Shown piece after piece: positions 7,543 to 14,442 of a DNA stretch of 38,176 nucleotides. Position numbers and translations under genes: made by a program. The notes below the pieces were generated by a model. That model ran no database searches. It was not told where the DNA came from and saw only the letters and a program-made list of their open reading frames with translations. Origin of the DNA: CAKRHR01 sp964423195 (GTDB lineage: Bacteria > Bacillota > Clostridia > Lachnospirales > Lachnospiraceae); assembly GCA_964423195.1 (NCBI GenBank), contig CAYRDY010000011.1, positions 1-38,176 of the forward strand. Direction: 5' to 3'. Each line of letters starts with the position of its first letter. The first letter of the stretch is position 1.

Positions 7543-9465
7543 TTGCACAAAAGAATCATCGCGCTGCTCATCGCTGCCACCCTTTGCGGCACTTGCCTTT
7601 GCGGGAACGGCGTGCTTGCCGCTGAAACCACAGAGACAGTTCAGAGGGAAATATCTACATCTGATCCCACGGAAGCGTTTGTGGAGAGACTCTATCAGAC
7701 GCTGCTCTTTCGAACGCCAGACAGGGACGGTCTGAATGACTGGACCAGCCAGCTGAAATCTGGTGACAAAACCGGCGCACAAGTCGTCTTTGGCATCGTC
7801 TTCAGCAAGGAATTTACCAGTAAAAACTATACCAATGAGAGCTTCGTCGATCTGCTCTATGCCGCCGTCTTTGACCGAAGTCCTGATCCGAACGGGCGTC
7901 AGGGATGGCTGAATGCGCTGAGAGACGGCTTCAGCCGTATGTATGTCCTGCGCGGTTTTATCGGCTCGGATGAGTTCAAAAATCTGTGCAGGGTTTACGG
8001 GATCCTGCCGGGCACGATCGACCTTACGGAGACAACGGATCTCTACCCTGATATCACCCGTTTTGTCAGTTATCTCTATCAGAATCTTTTGAACCGTCCG
8101 GGCGATATTGGCGGCATCAGGAACTGGGTCACCAGGCTTCAGAAAAAGGAAATGACGGCGACCGACGCTGTCGTCGAATTTGTTTACAGCGACGAGTTTA
8201 AAAACCTTCGGATGTCCGATGAGGACTACATTCAGGTTCTCTACCGGACGATCCTTCGCCGCGAGGCGGATCAGCCCGGTCTCAATGACTGGATGAGCGC
8301 TCTCGGAAACGGCATGACGAGAAGGTATGTTCTGCGCGGTCTTCTCCAGTCCTCGGAGTTTGAGCAGCTGTGCCGGAGATACGGCCTTACGCAGGGCACG
8401 ATGACCATGACCGAAAACCGTGACAAGAACCGCGCGCTCACCACATACATCAATTATGCCTATCAGATCGCCTACCACCGCGGCGCGACCGCGGGAGAAC
8501 TCAATGACTGGACCGGAAGGCTCATCTCCAACAAAATGATCACGACAGATTTTATCAACGCGCTGCTGATGTCTGATCCTCTCAAGAGTCTGTCGGCAGA
8601 GTCATTTGTCGAGACCGCGTATCTGGTGGCATTAAACCGCGCGCCGTCCACCGCGGAGATCAGCAGCGGCAAAGCGTCCGCCGCCTCATCGCGGCAGACT
8701 TTTTTGGACAGCATCACCGGCAACAGTGAATTTGAGAGAAGGGTTAAAAATCTGGGCCTGACACTTCACCGTGAGGGCTGGAACATTACCCCGCAGGGGC
8801 GCTTCTATGTCAAAAACGGGACTTTGGTAAGCGGGTGGCAGACGATTGACGGCCAGAAGTATTTCTTTGACCCCGCGAATGATCAATATGCTGCCGTCGG
8901 CTGGACTTACACCGGAGGGTATAAGTATTACTTCAACAGCGACGGCACCTGGGTGCAAAACGTTGACGATATCCTCGGCCCGCAGAGTGTCTATCACCTG
9001 ACGGTAAACACATCGACAAATACCGTCACGGTATATGCCAAGGACGGCGCCAACGGATTTATCATTCCGGTCAAGGCGATGATCTGTTCGACGGGCGCAC
9101 CGGGGACGCCGACGGTCAAGGGCACGTTCACCCTGAAGCAGCGTTTCAGATGGGCTTATCTGATGGGCAATGTGTGGGGACAATGGGTCACTCGGATCTA
9201 CGGCGGCTATCTCTTCCACTCCACCTGGTACTGGACACAGAATAACCGGAACCTTGGCCTGGCGGAATTCAATAAGCTGGGGACCAACGCCTCCCACGGC
9301 TGTGTCAGACTGCCGGCCGGCGACGCCAAATGGGTCTATGATCACTGCCAGGGCTCAACCGTGACGATCTCATCAAACTGCGCCCAGCCGCTGGACAAGC
9401 CGGGACGGCCGATCGCCGTGCAGAGCGGCGGACGGGTCTGGGATCCGACGGATCCGACCATCTGA
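7543..9465 (+). CDS. Exported DUF4214-repeat protein with glucan/choline-binding-like repeats and YkuD L,D-transpeptidase domain
   Basis: The protein has 640 residues. A signal peptide covers about residues 1-27 (ending VLAAE). DUF4214 repeats fill about 41-405 (FVERLYQTLLF, GLNDWTSQL, YSDEF, LRREADQPGLNDW). About 410-475 are aromatic cell-wall/glucan-binding type repeats (GWQTIDGQKYFFD, GWTYTGGYKYYF). A YkuD L,D-transpeptidase domain follows, with the active site SHGCVRL: His585 and Cys587. YkuD enzymes form 3-3 cross-links or attach proteins to peptidoglycan outside the membrane. Start is TTG 7543 after AGGGGGAGAG with a good spacer; no in-frame ATG lies before the signal peptide. It begins 18 bases after rmd, so it is in the manC-gmd-rmd unit, and a terminator follows at 9543. 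Confidence 0.9.
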   Translation: MHKRIIALLIAATLCGTCLCGNGVLAAETTETVQREISTSDPTEAFVERLYQTLLFRTPDRDGLNDWTSQLKSGDKTGAQVVFGIVFSKEFTSKNYTNESFVDLLYAAVFDRSPDPNGRQGWLNALRDGFSRMYVLRGFIGSDEFKNLCRVYGILPGTIDLTETTDLYPDITRFVSYLYQNLLNRPGDIGGIRNWVTRLQKKEMTATDAVVEFVYSDEFKNLRMSDEDYIQVLYRTILRREADQPGLNDWMSALGNGMTRRYVLRGLLQSSEFEQLCRRYGLTQGTMTMTENRDKNRALTTYINYAYQIAYHRGATAGELNDWTGRLISNKMITTDFINALLMSDPLKSLSAESFVETAYLVALNRAPSTAEISSGKASAASSRQTFLDSITGNSEFERRVKNLGLTLHREGWNITPQGRFYVKNGTLVSGWQTIDGQKYFFDPANDQYAAVGWTYTGGYKYYFNSDGTWVQNVDDILGPQSVYHLTVNTSTNTVTVYAKDGANGFIIPVKAMICSTGAPGTPTVKGTFTLKQRFRWAYLMGNVWGQWVTRIYGGYLFHSTWYWTQNNRNLGLAEFNKLGTNASHGCVRLPAGDAKWVYDHCQGSTVTISSNCAQPLDKPGRPIAVQSGGRVWDPTDPTI

Positions 9466-9542
9466 ATAGGGCATTCCCCAAATCAAGGTGTTTTGTGGGT
9501 GATCATAAGTTGAGATAGTGAACAGGCTTCTGGCCTGACGCG

Positions 9543-9574
9543 AAACAGGACGGTTTAAAACCCGCCCTGTTTTT
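9543..9574 (+). terminator. Rho-independent terminator of the manC-gmd-rmd-ldt unit
   Basis: The stem AAACAGG/CCTGTTT is extended inward by CGG/CCG after one A-C mismatch, with a TTTAAAAC loop, and runs into TTTT then C. It is 77 bases after the L,D-transpeptidase stop. Confidence 0.75.
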
Positions 9575-9624
9575 CTGTGCGCGGCCCGCGCAGGGAATTT
9601 TGCTGCTGAAGCGGCCCGTAGACA

Positions 9625-9678
9625 GTGCGGCGGGCGGGGGCCGCGCGGCGGGCGGGGGTCGTGCGGCGGGCAGGGGCG
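9625..9678. repeat. Three tandem copies of an 18-bp GC-rich repeat
   Basis: Units at 9625-9642, 9643-9660 and 9661-9678 are variants of GTGCGGCGGGCGGGGGCC. They sit in the non-coding stretch 9575-9759 between two convergent terminators. Both strands happen to be open here (Gly/Ala/Arg or Pro/Ala-rich short frames), but neither has a credible start or a recognisable product. I see no other gene in this stretch. Confidence 0.8.
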
Positions 9679-9759
9679 GATGCCGCTCCTCGATTGGTGC
9701 GCCCGGAGGCGCTGGTTTCCATGCGGAAAAATTCAGAAATCGCTTCGCCCGCCGGGCAG

Positions 9760-9792
9760 AAAAAAAGCCCGGGGATCCTCTCAATCTCCGGG
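9760..9792 (-). terminator. Terminator of the tRNA-Cys gene
   Basis: On the minus strand CCCGG and CCGGG pair around an inner GATT/GATC stem (one A-C mismatch, GAGAG loop) and are followed by C and seven T. It starts 6 bases after the tRNA 3' end. Confidence 0.8.
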
Positions 9793-9798
9793 TTTTAG

Positions 9799-9870
9799 AG
9801 GCGTAGACCGGATTTGAACCGGTGCATCAGGGTTTTGCAGACCCACGCCTTACCTCTTGGCTACTACGCC
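9799..9870 (-). tRNA. tRNA-Cys (anticodon GCA)
   Basis: The minus strand folds as a full cloverleaf: acceptor GGCGTAG/CTACGCC, D arm GCC/GGC, anticodon loop CTGCAAA with GCA, a five-base variable region, T arm ACCGG-TTCAAAT-CCGGT. The discriminator base is U73, a known identity element for cysteinyl-tRNA synthetase. CCA is not encoded. The outermost anticodon-stem pair (27-43) is U-U. It is a single-gene unit with its own promoter and terminator, convergent with the L,D-transpeptidase gene. Confidence 0.96.
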
Positions 9871-9887
9871 TTGTCTGGAACGATTTT

Positions 9888-9916
9888 ATTATAACAACAA
9901 GTGCTTTATCCGTCAA
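9888..9916 (-). promoter_or_regulatory. Promoter of tRNA-Cys
   Basis: On the minus strand TTGACG (9916-9911), a 17-base spacer and a consensus TATAAT (9893-9888) lie about 18 bases before the tRNA 5' end. It points away from the promoter at 9954-9982. Confidence 0.8.
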
Positions 9917-9953
9917 GGGAAATTTTAATTATAGAAATTTAAGAATCAGCGGC

Positions 9954-9982
9954 TTGTTATATTTTTCAGTTAGTGATATGAT
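9954..9982 (+). promoter_or_regulatory. Promoter of the DUF4214-carboxypeptidase gene
   Basis: TTGTTA (9954-9959), a 17-base spacer and TATGAT (9977-9982) lie about 50 bases before the ATG at 10034. The -10 equals that of the NlpC/P60 gene promoter at 2014-2042. Confidence 0.65.
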
Positions 9983-10033
9983 AAATAAGTTATTATACAT
10001 AAGAAGTTTGAAAGAAAAGAGAAGAAAATCATT

Positions 10034-12004
10034 ATGAAAAAGAAATTATTGGCCTTGTATCTTGTATTCTGTTTGGTCTTGGGAATGCCCGCCGCTGCCA
10101 TAGCGGCTGAGACGGAGGGCGTGAGCGGCGCGACGGAGACCGTTTATCAGCAAACGGTCGAGGAGACTGCGCCGACTGCCGCTGCGGAGACGTCGACGGC
10201 GTGGTCAGCATCCGAGGCGAATCAGGACACTGCTGTCGCGGAGACGTCGGCGGCGCAGGTGATCGCGGAGACGCAGTCCGCGAACGCTGAATCGGCGACA
10301 GCGTCGGAGACGGAGCCGGAATCAGATTCGGAAGCACAGCCAGTGACGGTTTCGGAGCCGGACGCTGAGTCGGAGACTGAGACCGGGACAGAGCCGGAGA
10401 CAGATCCTGAGAGAGATTTGTATGAAAATAAGGACGTTTATGATTTCGTCAACCGCTTTTATGAGTTGACGCTCGGCCGGAAACCTGAACCTGATGGGAT
10501 GAGGGACTGGTATACAAAGCTGGTGTCGAGGGAGATTACCGGCACCGAAGTCGCCAAGGGTTTTATTCTCAGTGACGAATTTACCGGCAAAGGCCTCAGC
10601 GACGAGGAATATGTTTCCATTCTGTACCGGACATTTTTGGGACGCGAGCCGGACAGCGCTGGACTTCATGACTGGCTGAACCGTCTGGACAACAGTGTGC
10701 CCAGAAAATCTGTCTACAACGGGTTTGCCAATTCGAAGGAATTTCATGAGATATGCGCGTCTTACGGCATCGACGCGGGCAGCGCTCCGATTGAGGATAT
10801 CCTTGAGCAGAGCGACGGTGTGACGATGTTTGTCCATCGGTGTTATGAGATGTTTTTGGGGCGCGAGCCGGACAGCGCCGGACTCAGGGACTGGGTCGGA
10901 CGGCTGCTACAGGGGAAAGAGTCGCCGCAGAGAATTGCTTACGGCTTTGTCTTTTCATCTGAATTTATCGGCAGACATGTCGATAACGGAACTTTCGTTA
11001 GAACCATGTACAACGGCCTGTTTGACCGCGAAGCGGACGCGCCAGGATATAACGACTGGATGGCGCGGATGTCCACCGGTCAGACGAGGCTTCAGATATT
11101 CAAGGGCTTTGTCTTCTCAGATGAGTTCAGGAAAATGATCAAAGCGTTCGGGCTCTCATTCGGCAGCGACACGCTTTCAGATATCAATGATTACAACAGC
11201 CGGCTGCGCAGTATCCAAGGACCGGCCTATGCCGTGTTTGATGAGAAGAGGGGCGAGTTTCTGATCGCCCGCAATATTGATCAGGTCCGTTCCATTGCCA
11301 GTCAGACCAAACTGATGACGGCGCTGGTGACGCTTGGCCATGTCGATGATCTGAATGCGCCGGTAACCATGACGGCCGCGGTCGCGCGCAGAGTCTCATG
11401 GAGCTTAACGCAGGTCGGACTGACCATTGGCCGGAGCTATACGGTGCGAAATCTCTTGGAGGGGCTGCTCGTCTTTTCCGGCGCGGATTGCGCGTATCTT
11501 CTCGCCGACTATGTGTGCGGCGGTGATATGGCGCGCTTTGTGGAGATGATGAATGAGAAGGCTGCTGAGCTGGGCATGAAATATACGACTTTTTCGGATC
11601 CGGCCGGTCTCAATGATGATAACGCGACCACGATCAGAGAGTATATGAAACTGGCGCTTGCGGCACGGGCCAATCCGGTGATCAGGGAGATCGTGGCGAT
11701 GCCGAGGTACACCATGGAGGATGCCCAGGGCAATATACAGAAATATTACGGGAGCACAAATAATCTGCTCAACGGCACCCTGCCGCACGACCAGAGTCTG
11801 TATACGGTCAGCGGCATGAAGACCGGCACGACGAATGCTGCCGGGTACTGCCAGACGACATCCGCGTACAATAGCGACGGCAGCAGCCTGATCGCGGTGA
11901 TATGGCATACGACGTCAAACGCGCAGCGCGGCTATGACAGCAAGACACTTTTGGATGTCGCTTTTCTGAATGCGCGCGCGGGCTATTATTCTCTGGCAAG
12001 ATAA
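10034..12004 (+). CDS. Exported DUF4214-repeat protein with D-alanyl-D-alanine carboxypeptidase (peptidase S11) domain
   Basis: The protein has 656 residues. Signal peptide residues 1-25 end in AAAIAA. Residues 26-130 are a low-complexity Thr/Glu/Ala/Ser stalk. DUF4214 repeats cover about 131-385 (LGRKPEPDGMRDW, ILSDEF, LGREPDSAGLHDW). The S11 penicillin-binding-protein domain covers about 395-640: SQTK with nucleophile Ser423 and Lys426, and KTGTT at 596. The second motif is SGAD at 482 where S-x-N is usual, so the Asn is Ala. S11 enzymes remove the terminal D-Ala of stem peptides outside the cell, which limits 4-3 cross-linking and gives substrates to L,D-transpeptidases such as the one at 7543. 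It has its own promoter, and the ATG follows an AAGAGAAG-type ribosome site. The fusion gene at 12081 follows after two hairpins. Confidence 0.9.
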   Translation: MKKKLLALYLVFCLVLGMPAAAIAAETEGVSGATETVYQQTVEETAPTAAAETSTAWSASEANQDTAVAETSAAQVIAETQSANAESATASETEPESDSEAQPVTVSEPDAESETETGTEPETDPERDLYENKDVYDFVNRFYELTLGRKPEPDGMRDWYTKLVSREITGTEVAKGFILSDEFTGKGLSDEEYVSILYRTFLGREPDSAGLHDWLNRLDNSVPRKSVYNGFANSKEFHEICASYGIDAGSAPIEDILEQSDGVTMFVHRCYEMFLGREPDSAGLRDWVGRLLQGKESPQRIAYGFVFSSEFIGRHVDNGTFVRTMYNGLFDREADAPGYNDWMARMSTGQTRLQIFKGFVFSDEFRKMIKAFGLSFGSDTLSDINDYNSRLRSIQGPAYAVFDEKRGEFLIARNIDQVRSIASQTKLMTALVTLGHVDDLNAPVTMTAAVARRVSWSLTQVGLTIGRSYTVRNLLEGLLVFSGADCAYLLADYVCGGDMARFVEMMNEKAAELGMKYTTFSDPAGLNDDNATTIREYMKLALAARANPVIREIVAMPRYTMEDAQGNIQKYYGSTNNLLNGTLPHDQSLYTVSGMKTGTTNAAGYCQTTSAYNSDGSSLIAVIWHTTSNAQRGYDSKTLLDVAFLNARAGYYSLAR

Positions 12005-12016
12005 AAGGAGTTCAGG

Positions 12017-12066
12017 TTTGGAAGTAATCTTCCAAATCTACCTTGATGACGCACTAAAGTGCGTCA
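12017..12066 (+). promoter_or_regulatory. Two adjacent perfect 8-bp hairpins with tetraloops in an intergenic leader
   Basis: Hairpin 1: TTTGGAAG-TAAT-CTTCCAAA (12017-12036). Hairpin 2: TGACGCAC-TAAA-GTGCGTCA (12047-12066), ten bases later. Both lie between the S11 gene stop and the ATG at 12081. No T-run follows, so simple termination is unlikely; candidates are transcript processing, mRNA stability or translation control. Confidence 0.65.
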
Positions 12067-12080
12067 GGAAAGAGGAAACG

Positions 12081-14411
12081 ATGAAATGTCTGGTTCTGGC
12101 AGGCGGCAAGGGCAACAGCCTCTGGCCCCTCTCAAGGGAGAAATATCCGAAGCAATTTATGGAGATCAAACCGAACCGCTCCCTGCTGCAGGAGACGATC
12201 GCGCGGAATATCCCTTTTTGCGAGGAGTTTCTGATCGCGACCAATAAGGAATACAGCTTTATTGTCGAGGGACAGATGGAGAAATTTCAGGGGCTCAAAT
12301 ACCGGTGCTTTGTGGAGGAGATCCCGCGCAAGACCGCGCCGGCGATCGCCTTCGCGTGTCTGCTCGGCAGCCCGTCGGAGTTGATCTTTGTCGTGTCGGC
12401 CGATCAGATGATCGAGGGGGAACATTACAAGGACGCCATCGTCCGGGCGTCGGAACTGGCCAGGGAGGGTTATCTGGTGACATTCGGCGCCAAGGCCTGG
12501 GCGGCCAATACCAATTACGGATATATCCGCTATTCGGGTGAGGATGTGGTTGAATTTCGCGAGAAGCCCGATGAGACGACGGCCCGCGCCTATGTAGAGA
12601 GCGGGGAGTACTGCTGGAACAGTGGCAATTTTCTGTTTCGCGCCGGCGATTTTCTCAACGAATTGCGCAGATATTCGCCGGAAATATACGATGCCTGCAG
12701 AGGAATCATGGGCAGGGCAAATGTTTCGGGCAGAAATATTGAGCTGAGCGCGAAGGAGCTCCGTCTTGTGGACGCGGTCAGTGTGGAGCACGCCGTCTTT
12801 GAGAAGTCCGCTCTGATCAAAGTGGTGGAATCCGATTTCAACTGGTTTGACGTCGGCGATATGGAGGATCTGACGGCCTATATCCGGGAGGACGCCTCAA
12901 ATTGTGTGATTCAGGAGAACTGCAGCAATGTCACGGTCGTCAACCACGCGAAGGACCGGCTGGTCGTCGCCAATAAACTCAAGGATATGATGGTGGTCAA
13001 TACGGAGGACGCCATTTACATTTCCCCGAAAAAGGACGCATCGGATGTCAAGGATATCATGGCGAAATATCATCAGCAGTACAGCCGCTTCTTTGAGAAT
13101 CAGACGGTGATCTATCATTCCTGGGGGACGTACAAGGTGCTGCAGGAGGCGGACTGCTATAAAGTGCGGGAAGTCACGGTCTATCCGGGGAAATCCAATG
13201 CCCTGCACAGACACGAGCTGCGCAGTGAGCTGTGGTCGGTGGTCAAGGGCACGGCGATGATCACTCTCGGCAGCGAGACGCGCGAGTACCATGCCAAGGA
13301 TTCGGTTTATGTGCCGGTGGGTGTGGATCACGCCATCACCAATGTCTCGGAGGAGGAGGCGGTGATCATCGAGATCTCCATCGGCGAACAGATTACAGAT
13401 ATTGATAAGGTGCATATATGGAACCAGGGTTTTAGGGAACAGGCGGCCACGAGCGACATCGTGCGGCTGGAGCCGGCGTTTAAGGACAATCTCTGGGGCG
13501 GCACAAAACTTAAGGATATTTATCACAAGAAATGCGATTATGATATTGTGGCGGAGAGCTGGGAACTGTCCGCGCACAAGGACGGCCAGAGCGTTGTGGC
13601 GGACGGCCGGTTTAAGGGGATGCTCTTTGGCGAGTATCTGAAAAAGATCGGGGACGAGGGCCTGGGCTGGAAATGTCAGGCGTTTGAGAGGTTCCCGATA
13701 CTGATCAAGCTGATTGACGCCAGAGAGCCGCTCTCCATTCAGGTGCATCCGGATGACGATTACGCGCTGAGCAACGAAAATGAATACGGCAAGAATGAAT
13801 TGTGGTATATCGTGGACTGCGAGGAGGGCGCCAGTATTTATTACGGCGTCAAACAGGACCTCACTCAGCGGGAATTGATCGAGCGCGTCAGGAATAATAC
13901 GGTGCTTGAGGTGCTCAATCAGGTGGAGGTTCACCGCGGCGATACATTTTTTGTCAGCGCAGGCATGATCCACGCGATCGGCGCGGGCGTGCTGGTCTGC
14001 GAGGTTCAGCAGAATTCCAACTGCACCTACAGGCTCTATGATTTTGACCGCCGGGACAAGTTCGGGCACCGCAGAGAGCTTCACGTGGAGAAGGCCAGCG
14101 AGGTGTGTGTGCTGCACGCGATGGAAAATCAGGCGGACAGTCGGCAGCTGACGACCTACAACGGCTACGAGATAGAGCAGCTTGCCTCGTGCAAGTATTT
14201 TGTCTGCAACAAATATACGGTTTCGACGGAAGCGACCGTGGAGATCGACGAGGCGTCGTTCTGCTCGATCCTGTTTTTGGAGGGGCAGGGAACGATCCGC
14301 GTGGGCGAGAAATCGCTCGAATTTAAGGCGGCGGACAGTTTTTTTATCCCCGCGGGCCGAAAAAAGGCCATCGTCACCGGAAAATGTGTGTTCGTGCAGA
14401 CGCACGTCTGA
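12081..14411 (+). CDS. Fusion of ManC-like guanylyltransferase domain, cupin domain and type I mannose-6-phosphate isomerase
   Basis: The protein has 776 residues in three parts. Residues 1-340: ManC-like nucleotidyltransferase (LAGGKGNSLWPLSREKYPKQF, FREKPD, NSGNFLF). Residues about 350-450: a cupin like the C-terminal isomerase part of type II ManC/AlgA proteins (YPGKSNALHRHELRSELW, VPVGVDHAITN). Residues about 455-776: type I ManA (QVHPDDDYA, GKNELWYI, SAGMIHAIGAG), a zinc enzyme turning fructose-6-P into mannose-6-P. The signature arginine of the first domain is replaced by Ser13, and the usual PADH is SADQ, so guanylyltransferase activity is doubtful while the ManA part looks intact. ATG 12081 follows GAGG with a 5-nt spacer and gives the usual ManC N-terminus. 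A TTG at 12018, 8 nt after AAGGAG and in frame, would add 21 residues. The mutase follows 31 bases later. Confidence 0.87.
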   Translation: MKCLVLAGGKGNSLWPLSREKYPKQFMEIKPNRSLLQETIARNIPFCEEFLIATNKEYSFIVEGQMEKFQGLKYRCFVEEIPRKTAPAIAFACLLGSPSELIFVVSADQMIEGEHYKDAIVRASELAREGYLVTFGAKAWAANTNYGYIRYSGEDVVEFREKPDETTARAYVESGEYCWNSGNFLFRAGDFLNELRRYSPEIYDACRGIMGRANVSGRNIELSAKELRLVDAVSVEHAVFEKSALIKVVESDFNWFDVGDMEDLTAYIREDASNCVIQENCSNVTVVNHAKDRLVVANKLKDMMVVNTEDAIYISPKKDASDVKDIMAKYHQQYSRFFENQTVIYHSWGTYKVLQEADCYKVREVTVYPGKSNALHRHELRSELWSVVKGTAMITLGSETREYHAKDSVYVPVGVDHAITNVSEEEAVIIEISIGEQITDIDKVHIWNQGFREQAATSDIVRLEPAFKDNLWGGTKLKDIYHKKCDYDIVAESWELSAHKDGQSVVADGRFKGMLFGEYLKKIGDEGLGWKCQAFERFPILIKLIDAREPLSIQVHPDDDYALSNENEYGKNELWYIVDCEEGASIYYGVKQDLTQRELIERVRNNTVLEVLNQVEVHRGDTFFVSAGMIHAIGAGVLVCEVQQNSNCTYRLYDFDRRDKFGHRRELHVEKASEVCVLHAMENQADSRQLTTYNGYEIEQLASCKYFVCNKYTVSTEATVEIDEASFCSILFLEGQGTIRVGEKSLEFKAADSFFIPAGRKKAIVTGKCVFVQTHV

Positions 14412-14442
14412 TGCGGGAGGATCGGCTGAGGAGGGAAAATGG

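Noticed and set aside
9503..9784. A 93-codon Pro/Ala-rich minus-strand frame over the GC-rich repeats
   Set aside because: It spans two terminators and is made of the 18-bp repeats; no ribosome site or plausible product.
12897..14405. A 502-codon open frame on the minus strand opposite the ManA-fusion gene
   Set aside because: It mirrors the codon pattern of a strongly supported plus-strand gene, has no ribosome site or recognisable motifs, and such long antisense frames are common in GC-rich sequence.
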